This document shows positions 1 through 10,037 of a stretch of 64,000 nt of DNA, in pieces. The stretch spans positions 17,930,501 through 17,994,500 of the forward strand of contig NC_079882.1 of the NCBI RefSeq assembly GCF_029227915.1, read 5' to 3'. The position numbers and the translations under genes were made by a program. Source of the stretch: Hydractinia symbiolongicarpus. Lineage: Eukaryota; Cnidaria; Hydrozoa; Anthoathecata; Hydractiniidae. The first letter of the stretch is position 1. Each line of letters starts with the position of its first letter. The notes under the pieces are model-generated. The model made no database searches and was not told the DNA's origin. It saw only the letters and a program-made list of their open reading frames with translations.

Positions 1-122
1 GTAAGATTTGGTCAAGCTTGGTAAACAACTCACAGATAAATTAAAATGTCCTCTAAAGCGATTAGTCACATTGTTCGATTTAAACTCGGGGTTTCCGCTG
101 AGTAATTCGTTCGCGTCTAAGA

Positions 123-428
123 TTTAAAGAGGGATTTTCACGAAGCAAATTGAACGGCAAATTCGACGGCGAATTCGCTTTTTAATTTTCACGTTCTGAT
201 TGGTCAAAAACTAGCAGCGAAACCTTTAGCCGCGAAAAAGTAGGAACTGTTTCTACTTTTCAGCGAAGCGAATATTTCGATGCAAAATCTAAATAAACAA
301 AACTGCCCATGCTCAGATACAATTCGGCGACGAATTGTATCTGAGCATGCAAAGTTTTGTTTGTTTTGATTATGCATCGAACTGCGCATGCTCAGATACA
401 ATTCGCTTCGTGAAAATCCCCCTTTAGC
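123..428. mobile_element. Palindromic MITE with ~22-bp terminal inverted repeats
   Basis: The left end (123-146) and the right end (405-428) are inverted copies reading TAAAG(A/G)GGGATTTTCACG. Inside, 308-350 is a perfect palindrome with 19-bp arms around GCGA (arm starts CATGCTCAGATAC), and the same arm sequence recurs near 386. No coding capacity is seen. A partial copy of the right half lies near 10723-10800. This is a non-autonomous DNA element of unknown superfamily; the target duplication is unclear. Confidence 0.7.
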
Positions 429-680
429 TTGAGAGAAACTCATTTTATCAACTCGAAGAAGAAAGCTTAGTTAACTAGGCTACATTGCAGGTTAGTTACA
501 AAAATAGTTGAGAATTGTGACACTCGTGATTTGTTTACCCCATAATTCTCCGTTTTCAAGGTCTACTTTAAATTTCAAAATCCTTTAGGCTAATGACGGA
601 AATCTTAAAGCCGCAGGGCTTCTTGTTTAAATTGCTACTATCTGCTTAAAATTAAATTACTTTAGTTCCAGACCGCATTT

Positions 681-760
681 TTGCGAAGCAATAGAGTTTC
701 GCGAGCGAAGCGAAGCGAAATTGTGGAGCACGTTTGCTACACGCGAGGTATACCAAGAGA
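681..760 (+). repeat. Dispersed repeat, inverted copy at 20516-20591
   Basis: This stretch holds GCGAAGC-rich sequence followed by a segment ending ACACGCGAGGTATACC. The same block occurs on the opposite strand at 20516-20591. The HIRAN-carrying element begins only a few bases after it. No coding content is seen. Confidence 0.6.
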
Positions 761-1015
761 ATACCTTAAGGGAACTAATTTTCGCGTGAACTAATTTTCG
801 CGGAACTTATTTTCGCGCTCGGAGGGCATTGAATTAGAATATTTCGCGGAACTAATTTTCGCGCTCGGAGGGTTTCTGAAAAATTTCGCGGAACTAATTT
901 TCGCGTTGGGTACCTTCAAGCAAGATTTCAGAAAAGAGATATTTGGATTTTTCGTATGAGCTTTTAACACATATGTATATTTTAAGCACAGATATTAAAG
1001 AAAAAAAAAGAAAAA

Positions 1016-1320
1016 TTAATTTTCTTCCTCCTCATCATCTTCAAGGATATCAAAAATGTTTCTCATCTCGTCACCGGTTTCTTCTTCAATTCATTACTCG
1101 TTTGATTCGTTGTCATCTTCGATTTGGTGAAGAAATCGAAAGCATCTACAAGCCAATTCGCATGCAATGGCTTCAAAATGGACAATTTCAGCTTGACATC
1201 GATATCCTCTAATGGTGTTCCTTTTTCTAGTTCTTCGGTTACTTCTTTGCTATATCATTCAGTAAATTTTCGCTTCATCATAGCTTTAAACGACCGGTTA
1301 ACCGTGAGATCAAGGGGCTA
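1016..1320 (-). pseudogene. C-terminal remnant of a pogo/Tigger-like DDE transposase
   Basis: The minus strand reads PLDLTVN at its start, which matches the region of the third catalytic aspartate in DDE_1 transposases (QPLDxxVN/QPMDQGV). It then reads an FK..MKRKF helix and LKPLHANWLVDAF, a C-terminal block I recognise from invertebrate pogo/jerky-like transposases. An in-frame TGA sits where the family has tryptophan, and a frameshift precedes a short acidic tail (EDDEEEEN). Everything upstream of the catalytic motif is missing. It lies antisense to the HIRAN gene, the same relative arrangement as in the 46790-49568 element. Assignment rests on remembered motifs. Confidence 0.6.
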
Positions 1321-1449
1321 GAATAAATTGGTTGTCATGAAAAAAAAAAAAAACATTTAATCTCTCGTGATAAGTGAAAAATAAAAACATTGTCTCGGTG
1401 ACCTTTTATCGAAGGAAAAAAGTATCAAATTTTTGACCAACATTCAACA

Positions 1450-1938
1450 ATGGCAGTCAAACTTTACGAATTCAAATCTGCTGTTAGAGGCTATCATTAC
1501 TACATGAAATTCTGGTCACCAGTAGAAAATCAAGTTTTAGATTGTGTGCATGAGGTCGACAATCCTTGTGATTTCTTTGCCATCAAAACAATGGAAAAAC
1601 GTACGGGAAGAATCGCTGGACACCTCCCGTTCGAAGTTGCTCCCTGTATAAAATTTCTATTTCAACGTGGAGCAATAATCGACGCTCAGCTGTCAACTAC
1701 AAATTACAGAAGGTCTCCTCTAATTCAGGGAGGGCTTGAAATACCGTGTAATGTAACCGTAATGATGCCACGAACAGTAATCAACAAGAAAATCATCGAG
1801 AAACTCGAAGTGTTATTGGATTTACTTTATATCGACATATCTACCCCGAAGTCAAAGCGATCAAAAATCGTGAGAAAAGGAAAGAAACGAAAAAGCGCGG
1901 GTGAAGAAGAAAATCAAGAGCCCGAGAAACAATGTTAA
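1450..1938 (+). CDS. HIRAN-domain-like protein carried by a transposon
   Basis: This is an intact 162-residue ORF with ATG start and no internal defect. Residues ~10-100 resemble a HIRAN domain: RGYHYYMKFWSPV, an acidic pair, NPCDFFAIKT, then GRIAGHLPFE, a long insert and a final strand IPCNVTVMM. HIRAN domains, known from HLTF/Rad5 helicases, bind 3' ends of single-stranded DNA. The C-terminus (~130-162) is strongly basic (KSKRSKIVRKGKKRKS) and looks like a nuclear-localisation or DNA-binding tail. There is no helicase or nuclease domain, so it is a stand-alone HIRAN protein. It is homologous to the broken gene at 48343-48772 (shared RGYH/KGYH, W(S/T)PV, NP.D..A, GHLP, VPC). A role at transposon ends is inference. 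Confidence 0.65.
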   Translation: MAVKLYEFKSAVRGYHYYMKFWSPVENQVLDCVHEVDNPCDFFAIKTMEKRTGRIAGHLPFEVAPCIKFLFQRGAIIDAQLSTTNYRRSPLIQGGLEIPCNVTVMMPRTVINKKIIEKLEVLLDLLYIDISTPKSKRSKIVRKGKKRKSAGEEENQEPEKQC

Positions 1939-2399
1939 AAAACTGTGAAAGATATAAGAACATAATTTACTGGAAATAAAAGTTCATCAACAAAAAATAA
2001 AAATAAAACATCAAAACCGTAGGAATTAATTAGAAAGAAGATTCCTTATTTTTTTTGTATTTATGATAAGTACTTTAGAACGTTTGTTATCATTTTTAGA
2101 TAAATATATAAAGAAAAAAACGTTCCACATGCATTAGATGGTAGTTTTTAAGAAAACAAACCTCGTATTTGTCTTCACTTCATCAAAACATACCTAAATT
2201 TCGACATTAAAGTGAAAATCAAGAGAGAAAAACATTATTTGTGCGGGAACTAATTTTCGCGCTCAGGCCCTTTAAGTTTTTTCACTGGAACTAATTTTCG
2301 CGCTTAACACCCCAAAACGCGAAAATTAGTTCCAGCGAAAATTAGTTCCTCGAAAATTAGTTCCCGCAAAAATTAGTTGCCTTAAGGTATTTTTTCTAG

Positions 2400-3060
2400 C
2401 CTTTCAAGTTCGTACTCTTTTCTTGGGATGCGACCACCACCTTTTACCCAGATCTATGTGATGTCATCCTCTATAATATTTTTACATTCTTGCTTTGTGT
2501 CTATGTACCACTGATCAAAGAGATGCACCTTTGCCTTGTTTTGGTGTTGATACCATCTGCAAAACCGCTTTCCAAATCGCTGGGTTAATATCTCTCTATA
2601 TCCCAGTTTGTGTTGGTTTTAAAATAACACGTAAAAGATCATTTTTAGATATCGTTTGTGAGATGTATTTTAAATCCCATGGGGCACCAATACATCGATT
2701 CATCCACTTATAATTAAGGTTTGGATGCTTTGATAGTATAGAGCAGTTGTAGTTCGGGCTGGCTCAACTTTCGAACCACCCATGATATATATTTTTTGAT
2801 TTGGAAATAGCATCCCAATCCCATTCATGATGTCAAAGAAGCGAATCTACCCAGCATAAGTCAAAATTGGGGTGATAAGATAATTTTTTTGAATTCCGAG
2901 GGGCTTCTCTGTAATTCCAAAACACATCGTCTGTAATCTCAGCATGCTCAGATAAAGAGTCGAAAAATGATTCTAACAAACTTTCCAGGTTTTTCTTCTT
3001 CTAACTTTTATGTAATTTTTTTTTGTTCTGGGACTGCTGTGAAAAAAAATTCGGATTCTT
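2400..3060. other. Polinton flank, no recognised gene
   Basis: The minus strand contains short open stretches broken by stops and frameshifts (for example around 2640-2860), suggesting an eroded Polinton gene. I do not recognise the product and saw no terminal repeat. Confidence 0.3.
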
Positions 3061-3458
3061 GTGATGGTTGATTATTTCCAGGAAATACAAGTCCGATCCT
3101 TTTATATCCAGGATAATGGTCAATATATCGTTGCCTCTGATGTTTGGAGATCCGTAGAATATGAACGAAAGGCTGGGCTAAAAGCAATAAAGCGATATGT
3201 TCCTGACAAGTATATAATGCGGTTAGGCGACGCTATTACTGATCTCGGTGGTGTCCCCAAATCTGAGTACACCCAACCAAAGACAATTTTGCCGGTCTCT
3301 ATAACTTTTTCTTGAGGGATAGAGATACTCAAGCTGCATCTCTGCGCCAGGAGATCGAGAAACTCCAACCGCGCTCTGTTCCACTCCGATTTCAAATGGA
3401 CACCGTGCTATGTGTGGTGGATAAGAACTATCCTCACGAGCATGGAATCTGGGATTAG
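3061..3458 (+). pseudogene. Bro-N/KilA-N-like protein, frameshifted
   Basis: The first frame contains IRSFYI-like and YIVASDVWRSVEY followed by KAIKRYVPDKYIMRLGD, the pattern of a Bro-N DNA-binding domain from large DNA viruses and phages (short strand, 'DV' helix, then K(Y)..RL). About 3300 the reading shifts into another frame that continues with FFLRDRDTQAASLRQEIEKL and ends at TAG 3456-3458. The gene runs opposite to the neighbouring integrase and polymerase fragments. Bro-type genes occur in some Polinton-like elements. The GTG/TTG-like beginning is uncertain, so the true start may lie upstream. Confidence 0.5.
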
Positions 3459-3551
3459 CATAAATTCTTCTGAGACGAAACTACGTTCGGGTCCGTCTTT
3501 CAAACAATACAACACCCGACCATTTGGTTCTGCTACAATGCGATCAAGTCT

Positions 3552-4912
3552 CTATGTTTTCTTACTCCACCATGCATCCGTTGCACGTCTTTTTTGGTCT
3601 CCATGCTCCTCCCCCGGCTGTAACAAATATAAATACAACCCATCCTCTGGTAGTGGCTTTTCATCAGCAAACTCTTTACTTTTTACAAGTGGTACATCCT
3701 TCAGCTTAAAAGCCTTTGACGGTTTCATATTAATCATCGCAGTCTTGCTATTGTTTAAATTCTTCACTATGGCGTACAGGTGTTTAACCCATGTACGACT
3801 AGTCTCCTCGGTGGCCAACTCTTGCGCATCATGGGGCTAGAATAATCTCTGTGCAAGGATCTTGTTGTACGACTCGACGAACGCTGTAAAGGTATAGCGA
3901 CATTTGGTGATAGCTCGTTTAATCTCCACCCCTTTACCTTCCAAAAGTTTTGCTACGTCTGATTTAAATTCTGAACCATTATCACATCATATCAAATTGT
4001 AGGGTAGTGCAGAGGACCAGTCTTGTAAATATCCTTGATCATGTCTGCAACCTCGCTGGCTTTTCTCGTACGTAGTGGGCTCGCCACCTTATATCTTGAG
4101 GCTACATCGATCCCCGTCAGGATATATTTGTATGTGTTGCCATAAACTTTATCATGAGGCATATACAATAGATCAAACTGGTGCATTTCATTCGGTTTTG
4201 TTATGGTAAAGTGGGGATAATCAATCTTTTTTGGTGCTCGAATATGCCTTATATCTTGAGGCTACATCGATCCCCGTCAGGATATATTTGTATGTGTTGC
4301 CATAAACTTTATCATGAGGCATATACAACAGATCAAACTGGTGCATTTCATTCGGTTTTGTTATAGTAAAGTAGGGATAATCAATCTTTTTTGGTGCTCA
4401 AAGATGCCGAAGAAAAAGTAGTTGGCGGGATAACCGGTGTACGATATGGTAATTTACTTTTCTCAGTCAATAGTTTAGTGGCTTTTCGTCCAACCCAAAG
4501 ATGTTTTTGGTTGTAGTAAATTCTGCTCAGTTTTGTTGCATCCTCTTCCGTAACAATATGTTGTTTTGACATGTTTATTACATGTTAAAACGTGTATTTT
4601 TTTATTACAAATATTTATACAAAGCAAGGCATACAAAAGCTAGGGATGACACAATGAAGACAAGTTCACAATTCTTTGCTCTTGGGATGGTTCGTAGAAA
4701 TCTGAAAGCTTTGGAGCCCTATCGAGCGTACAAATGTTGTATTCTTGCTTGTGCTGGCGAGACAACCAATGTACGACTTGCTTTTTAGAGAGTCCACTCT
4801 CCTCAGCCAGTAGTTTTATGGCTTCCCTTCCACTCCAAAGATGTTCTGGGTTGTAATAAATACTACTCAATATTTCTGCTTCTTTTTCTGTAATAATATG
4901 TTGTGTTGACAT
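3552..4912 (-). pseudogene. Polinton integrase (rve family), broken and partly duplicated
   Basis: From the 5' side, 4640-4912 reads an N-terminal region (LSSIYYNPEHLWSG, then a helix ending VVHWLSRQ). 3992-4186 holds the core with QFDLLYMPHDK and LTGIDVASRYKVASPLRT, including the first catalytic aspartate. About 3850-3990 contains CDNGSEF (second aspartate) and AFVESYNK (glutamate) in a shifted frame. 3552-3818 carries the C-terminal part (SRTWVKHLYAIVK, EDGLYLYLL). The D-D-E triad is therefore present but split between frames. A 160-bp tandem duplication (4087-4406) and a second N-terminal copy (4381-4572) interrupt it. It would have integrated the element; it is dead here. Confidence 0.75.
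4087..4406. repeat. 160-bp tandem duplication inside the integrase
   Basis: 4087-4246 and 4247-4406 are nearly identical, with only a few substitutions (for example near 4149/4309 and 4205/4365). The unit covers the integrase core around the first catalytic aspartate. The high identity suggests a recent duplication in an otherwise old sequence. Confidence 0.85.
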
Positions 4913-5001
4913 ATTTATTATGTATCAAAACATGTGTGTTTTATAAATATGTATAAGCTCCATATCCTAGAAGTGCAAGCGATCCTAAAATGAACGTAAT
5001 T

Positions 5002-5307
5002 TCACCATTTCTTTGTTCTGGGGAGGTACATAATAGTCAGACAATTTTGGTTCCTTATCGATCGTTGCAATGTAGTATTGCGCATACTTTCATCGATTTC
5101 CTTCAAATCCTCCGCCGCTTGCCTTTTTAACTCTCGTTGTTTATTATTATACCATTCGATTTTTGCCTGACGATCACGAACCCATTGCGCTTGCGTAGCT
5201 TTTAGTTGTTCGATAACTTTATCATGTCTTTTCCGTTCCTCCTCGCCATGTCCTGAAAGTTTGCTGAATAAAAAATTACTGAATTCTTTATAGGTTTGCC
5301 TTTTCAT
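5002..5307 (-). CDS. Small charged coiled-coil protein of the Polinton
   Basis: This 101-residue ORF begins MKRQTYKEFSNFLF and is rich in K, E, R and Q between residues 20 and 80 (HDKVIEQLKATQAQW, KQRELKRQAAEDLKE), consistent with one long coiled coil. I do not recognise the family. Its start codon sits only four bases from the 5311-5592 hairpin, so its native upstream region has been replaced or interrupted. It may be a structural or accessory protein of the element, but that is a guess. The C-terminal ~20 residues look less conserved in composition and could be a frameshift tail. Confidence 0.4.
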   Translation of the reverse strand: MKRQTYKEFSNFLFSKLSGHGEEERKRHDKVIEQLKATQAQWVRDRQAKIEWYNNKQRELKRQAAEDLKEIDESMRNTTLQRSIRNQNCLTIMYLPRTKKW

Positions 5308-5310
5308 AGT

Positions 5311-5592
5311 TAATTAGCAAATATTTCTTGGGTTTAAGGCAATAAATAACAAATTAAATTTTGATAAATTTTCTCCCTGATCTTTGTCAGAGCATCTTCA
5401 GATCACAAGTAAAAACGTCTTTCAACATGCATGTACAAAATGTTATGTTTTTTTTTTTAACATTTTGTACATGCATGTTGAAAGACGTTTTTACTTGTGA
5501 TCTGAAGATGCTCTGACAAAGATCAGGGAGAAAATTTATCAAAATTTAATTTGTTATTTTTTGCCTTAAACCCAAGAAATATTTGCTAATTA
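5311..5592. repeat. Near-perfect 135-bp-arm hairpin
   Basis: 5311-5445 and 5458-5592 are inverted copies with about one mismatch, separated by a 12-base T-rich loop. The hairpin lies between the start of the coiled-coil ORF and the HNH ORF. It has no coding content. Such identity in a decayed element suggests a recent fold-back event or a foldback transposon. Confidence 0.9.
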
Positions 5593-5668
5593 AAAAATTA
5601 CTGCCGGAAAAAGCTAATGCGTTGATCGCGGCTCCTGCTGCCATCGCTGCTAAAGTTGCCATTTTTAT

Positions 5669-5887
5669 TTATTCAGATATGTAACGATTACCCATATTTT
5701 CGCTTGCCCACATTGGTTGAATATTTGTATAGTGGAGCCTTCTCGCCACTTCTACAAGCAATGGAGCATCGTCATCTTCTCTATACTTGATAGGGATTTT
5801 GTGATCAATGTGCCACTCCTTTCCGTAGTTATCCCAGCTCATACCTTCCGTGAATTGTGCTTCTATATGAGCTCGCAGTGTAGTCAT
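5669..5887 (-). CDS. HNH endonuclease-like protein
   Basis: This 72-residue ORF contains LRAHIEAQFTEGMSWDNYG, then EWHIDHKIPIKY and later RLHYTNIQPMWASENMGN. The HIDH...N...N arrangement is the core of HNH endonucleases, and the MSWDNYG-WHIDH spacing is typical of phage and giant-virus HNH proteins. It is short, so either a minimal stand-alone HNH or the surviving C-terminal part of a longer one. Frame is open to the TGA/TAA end. It is co-oriented with the Polinton polymerase and integrase. Function in the element is unknown; homing-type or replication-linked nicking are possibilities. Confidence 0.6.
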   Translation of the reverse strand: MTTLRAHIEAQFTEGMSWDNYGKEWHIDHKIPIKYREDDDAPLLVEVARRLHYTNIQPMWASENMGNRYISE

Positions 5888-5974
5888 ATTACAGCCTAAA
5901 AAATCTTGAGAACTGAGATCCTCATTTCCTTGTAAGCATCGTGTGCTCGACTACGTACAACAGCCCCGAGGCAT

Positions 5975-6160
5975 TTATTTAGGAGGCATTAGAGAACGTT
6001 TGTACCATCCTTGTTTTATAACATATTCATCGAACAATATAGCTCCCGTCATATATTTACCAAGCTTCAGACCATCCTCAAGGTCCATTTTGGCTCCAGG
6101 TCTAGAAACTTCCAGCGGCTTTTTTGCCCCCAGTGCTAGAAGTATAGTGTACGATACCAA
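5975..6160 (-). CDS. Unrecognised small Polinton ORF
   Basis: This ~61-residue ORF (MVSYTILLALGAKKPLEV..., later LKLGKYMTGAILFDEYVI) has a hydrophobic N-terminus and alternating charged segments. I do not recognise it. Open sequence extends upstream without an obvious start, so it may be the 3' part of a longer broken gene. Same strand as the other Polinton fragments. Confidence 0.3.
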   Translation of the reverse strand: MVSYTILLALGAKKPLEVSRPGAKMDLEDGLKLGKYMTGAILFDEYVIKQGWYKRSLMPPK

Positions 6161-6325
6161 GCGAGCAGCTTTCCATAGGGAATCGACGACTTCTTACTGT
6201 TACGGTGATATGTTTGAACTCATTTATTATTTACGGTTAATGCATTGGAAAAATGTCATGTTGAACTTTTTTTTCAACGGGAGGCGGTTGCTCTGATGAT
6301 TTGTTGCCATGCAGTTGCTGTTTTT

Positions 6326-6587
6326 TTAAAAAAAATTATAATACACGACACCAATGCCTACTATCGCAATACCAACCGTTACTGCCGTGGCCCCTAAAAC
6401 TGCGGTAGAACTTGATGTACTTGCTGTACTTGGCACAGTACTTGATATTGAACTGTCACCAGAAGAGTGCTTAATTTTTTTCTGTCCTCTTCTTCATCAG
6501 TGCAGCTAACTTGTGGCCTTGTGGGACTCTCCCTGGATTTTTTGTTATTATGTGCTGTTCTGTACCTTGTTGTGTGCTGTCGCTCAT
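6326..6587 (-). pseudogene. Ser/Thr-rich membrane protein, one frameshift
   Basis: From ATG 6587 the minus strand encodes a basic N-terminal segment (KNPGRVPQGHKLAALMKKR). It then shifts frame in a run of A about 6477 and continues as a Ser/Thr-rich spacer followed by a strongly hydrophobic segment (AVTVGIAIVGIGVVYY) ending at TAA 6326. That is the layout of a small single-pass membrane protein. Similar basic-plus-transmembrane small proteins occur in Polinton-like elements as I recall, but I cannot name the family. Confidence 0.4.
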
Positions 6588-6650
6588 TTTACTTAGCATT
6601 ATTTTATAGAGGATGACCTCTATAAAGTTTGAATATAAATTATACAACCC

Positions 6651-6887
6651 TCATTTCTCATAAACATATTTCGAATAGTATTTACCTAATTTCAAATCAC
6701 AGAAATGGAGTGGAAATCTACCTGCCGGTGGAATGAGTATGATTTGTCGATTCACATCAAAACCATGGCCGAGCCATGCACCAAAGCTTGTATTCAATCG
6801 ATGCTTGACCGTCAAGCGCAAGTTTGCCCTGTCTCGATCATATATTTCATGTAAGCCTACAACTTGTTTTGACAGATTATTCACCAT
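6651..6887 (-). CDS. Unrecognised Polinton ORF
   Basis: A 78-residue ORF (MVNNLSKQVVGLHEIYDRDR..., FGAWLGHGFDVNRQIILIPP) that overlaps the end of the next upstream ORF (6877-7329) by about 11 bases. I do not recognise a domain. Overlap and co-orientation suggest both derive from one transcript or one frameshifted gene. Confidence 0.3.
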   Translation of the reverse strand: MVNNLSKQVVGLHEIYDRDRANLRLTVKHRLNTSFGAWLGHGFDVNRQIILIPPAGRFPLHFCDLKLGKYYSKYVYEK

Positions 6888-7329
6888 TATCTTTTTCTTC
6901 TCGATCTTTTTCGTTTTTATTTATTTTTTGATTGCACAGCTGAGTATGGTTGACATGATTATAATTTACAGTGTGCGCCAACACCAGTAACGGTGCTAAA
7001 AACTTACCGAGCGCAGAGTGCATGAGGATACCCAAATCAGCCATATTGTCCTTGATAATCGGATCATCCTTGATATTTCGCTTTAATTCCTCAGCATTAT
7101 CGAGTTGAACAACATTACTCATAACATTTGTGTACATACTAATGGTATGAAAGACAGTGCCTTGGCTGTTTTTTCCCCTTTTCATGGATTTCACGTTGAA
7201 CATAGTCGGAATAGGTCTTTTCGATCGCGTCGTTTGGGCCTTGTCCACGAAGCCCCCAGTACACTTTTTTGATAAAAGGGGCCCTTTACCTTTACGCAGA
7301 ACATCCTTCAAAGCTTGACGCTTATCCAC
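6877..7329 (-). CDS. Unrecognised basic Polinton ORF
   Basis: A 150-residue ORF starting MDKRQALKDVLRKGKGPLL with a basic N-terminal third (SKKCTGGFVDKAQTTRSKRP) and a middle helix-rich part (SNVVQLDNAEELKRNIKDD). The C-terminus is N/K/E rich and probably out of its ancestral frame. No family recognised. It lies directly downstream of the polymerase remnant on the same strand. Confidence 0.35.
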   Translation of the reverse strand: MDKRQALKDVLRKGKGPLLSKKCTGGFVDKAQTTRSKRPIPTMFNVKSMKRGKNSQGTVFHTISMYTNVMSNVVQLDNAEELKRNIKDDPIIKDNMADLGILMHSALGKFLAPLLVLAHTVNYNHVNHTQLCNQKINKNEKDREEKDNGE

Positions 7330-7509
7330 TACTTTTGCAAGGATTAAGCAGGAGTATCAACAACATCAAAAATATTAACAAGTTCAGTCATTTTGTTTAT
7401 TATACGTCGAAAGCGTAAAAAAATAGTAGTACTATTATATACGGTATAATTATCACAATATATAGCATCAACAACAACATCAATATCCCATCCATGTTTA
7501 TTTACCGAT

Positions 7510-10037
7510 TTATACTGATGAGTAGTCGTAACCACGAAATGAAATAAAATCATCTTGCGCAAGTCTTTTATCATCGTCGCGATAAAGGGCAATTTTGGTG
7601 CTTTTTACAGTGTACAGTTCATGATTTTTATTCTGGATAAGGACCTGACTTTTATATAGATTTATACCGTCATCTAAACATTTTTTATAATCATCAAAGG
7701 TGATTGATTTTTTAAACACGCATTTTTTAACACCCTTGCATCGTTTGTCTTCATTTACCAATGTTTTTAATGCATACAATTTTGCTCTCAATGCAATGAA
7801 TTCTGTCATGATTTTTCCAGCTAATTCATCTTTCATTAAGCTCACAACCTTTTTATCCATTCCAATTGGAAGTGGTCTACCATCTTCCTTTGTATCGAAG
7901 GGTTTCTCTACATCACCCGCGATATCCCGGTAAAAATCTTCGCTCTTGATGTAAAACACAGAACTATCCGTATTCATATAGCAGAGTTGGATTTTACTCC
8001 CATAATTTGGTTGCATGTAATCGTAATGAAATTCATACATGACAAGTTTGCTCAGATCTAATATGGCCTGCCCAAGATATACCGGTTTATTCATTTTTAT
8101 CTCTGTTTTACCCATTTCAACACCCATTAATTTTTTACTAAATGCATGAGCATCCTTAGAGTTGGGCTTCATCACATATTTTTGGTATGCTTTTTCGCTT
8201 GTAACAAGTTTTATATGGCGATGGTTGCGGATATTTTCCATCGTTTTTCCAAACACGGAGAGGTTAAAAAAGTCCTTTTCGAAATCGTTTTTAGCAGCAG
8301 TCCTCAATATGGTGTTTATATCAATGTAAGGCCACGGACTCTGCTTTTTCTGGATGCATTTTTTTTAGGATTGGGCCATGCTTTATGGCTTCGTTGAGTG
8401 CTTTGATATGCACCACATGCTTCTTTTTATTTCGCAGGTTTGGCACCAATATTTCCACCTTGGCAAACGTCATCCGCTCTGACAAAAATGGCACTTCGTT
8501 ATGCTTTTTTATGCAGCTCCCCTCCCATCAACCTCCAATATGTAGCCGTGCTTATTTTTCTTTACCAGTTTTGCGATCACATTTGGGTGTAAACATATCG
8601 ACATTACTGACCCATTTAAAATCATGGGTTGGTAAATTCTCCCGCATGGCCCAACCGTAAAGATTGTTGGCATCGAGGTATTGCAAGTACGACGATTCTT
8701 CATCAGGATTATATTGATCGCCCATATATTTATTGTTGGTGTTGGTATAGCAATGAACAGCTTGCACAATACCACTTCGAATACCCTTTTCAAACATTAA
8801 ATGCATGTCAGGATCCGCTAGGAGCTCTAATTCTATCCCAGCGCATTTTTATGAAGCCTTCCAAGCCAGTCCCGGTGCACTGTAAAAGTGTGCAGAATCC
8901 AACTTATAATTTAGAAGACACAAACCCCGAAAATTTTCAAAGATATCTGCTAGAAGGAGCACGTCGGTGGTGAGGTATAAATTATGGTAGTCAGCGAGCG
9001 TCACTTGATCACCCTCTGGTGTGATACAATTCCATACCTTTTTAGCATACTTATAATCGAGGTCGAAGATGCAAACCACATTCAGTTGACTATAAAATGA
9101 TTCCTTTGCTGGTAATTCCGACTCTTCAAATCGTTCCCATCCATTCATATATTCATACGGGTAGACCCCTTTCGAAGCATTAATCGAAACATATCATCCT
9201 TATCGAAGAATTGTGCCATTGAGGGTAGGTTCGCCTTTAATTTTTCTTGACTTAATTGCTTTGGAGTCTCTAATTTACAATTTTTACATAAAGATCTTGC
9301 AATATAATCATCGTTTTTACCCAGAAATTCTAAACAATCTTGTGCACAATTTTGACATTTCATACCGCAAGCATTTGTTCTGATAAGATAACTCGATAAT
9401 TTATTCAGGCCTGATGCCATAAATCGAAAACTATCGATAAATCGTAGGCTGATTTTTTTTATCACCTGCTCTCCGCTAGAATTAGTAACCCCGTGAGAGG
9501 CACAGGTACCTTGACGCTGAAACTTATATATTTTCCTTGTTTTCCGCAATACATCCTATATCCTGCGCGGTGTGTTTTTTTCCAAGATCGTCTTTATCGT
9601 CTTCTTCTATGAGCTCTGTTGGTTGTACTAGGAAGGGCTTCATAGAAATGTGACATTCTGTTGCCATGGTAATTTAATATAGGAGAAACCTCGTGTAAGC
9701 TGCAATTTATGAAAATCGATATCCAGGTGCATGATTCGATCGATTGTAAAATCACTCTGCGGTAGCGCTGGATTTTCCACATGAATCCTTATTTGTGCAA
9801 ACATATTATCCAGCATTTCATTTACATCACTCCCTTGATATACTTGTATGTTTCTGCTGTTAAATACCTTTCAACCCTTGCATAAGGATCAATGTTTGCA
9901 TACATATCGTGCAAATCATCCGCTCCTTCATCGAAATCTTTTGCATCAGATTGAACAGCAAGCATGATCTTTTTTCCACATGATCCACATTGGCAGCTGC
10001 ATTTTGGAGGATTCCATTTCTTCCACCTGTTCAACAA
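7510..10037 (-). pseudogene. Polinton DNA polymerase B (DNA_pol_B_2 type), multiply broken
   Basis: In order along the minus strand: 9822-10037, a Cys-rich N-terminal segment (CSCQCGSCGKK) and ARVERYL; about 9640-9830, a segment reading TIDRIMHLDIDFHKLQLTRG; 9145-9549, with CC-type zinc motifs and FIDSFRFMASGLNKL (exonuclease-region motif); 8849-9148, with YHNLYLTTDVLLLADIFENF and HFYSAPGLAW; 8552-8806, with YLQYLDANNLYGWAM (polymerase motif A, SLYP-like); and 7510-8307, with YMNTDSSVFYIKS (motif C, DTDS) and the C-terminal KKxxxFDDYK region. Stops and frameshifts separate these pieces, so the enzyme is dead. It would have replicated the element by protein priming. Confidence 0.85.

Larger units (their letters stand above)
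764..2387. mobile_element. pogo-type DNA transposon derivative carrying a HIRAN gene
   Basis: The ends are inverted repeats starting CCTTAAGG(G/C)AACTAATTTT and both are flanked by TA (762-763 and 2388-2389), as expected for Tc1/mariner/pogo. The subterminal regions hold clusters of the motif GGAACTAATTTTCGCG: five copies at 771-905 and six at 2245-2381, some direct and some inverted. Such clusters are plausible transposase-binding sites. The interior holds a broken C-terminal transposase piece on the minus strand (1016-1320) and an intact HIRAN ORF on the plus strand (1450-1938). The element is about 1.6 kb and non-autonomous because most of the transposase is gone. A shorter relative with the same motif lies at 28381-28757. 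Confidence 0.75.

Noticed and set aside
943-1321. Plus-strand ORFs opposite the transposase remnant
   Set aside because: They are shadows of the minus-strand transposase C-terminus, which has recognisable motifs.
3120-3395. Minus-strand ORF over the Bro-N region
   Set aside because: The plus strand carries the Bro-N pattern; the minus reading has no motif.
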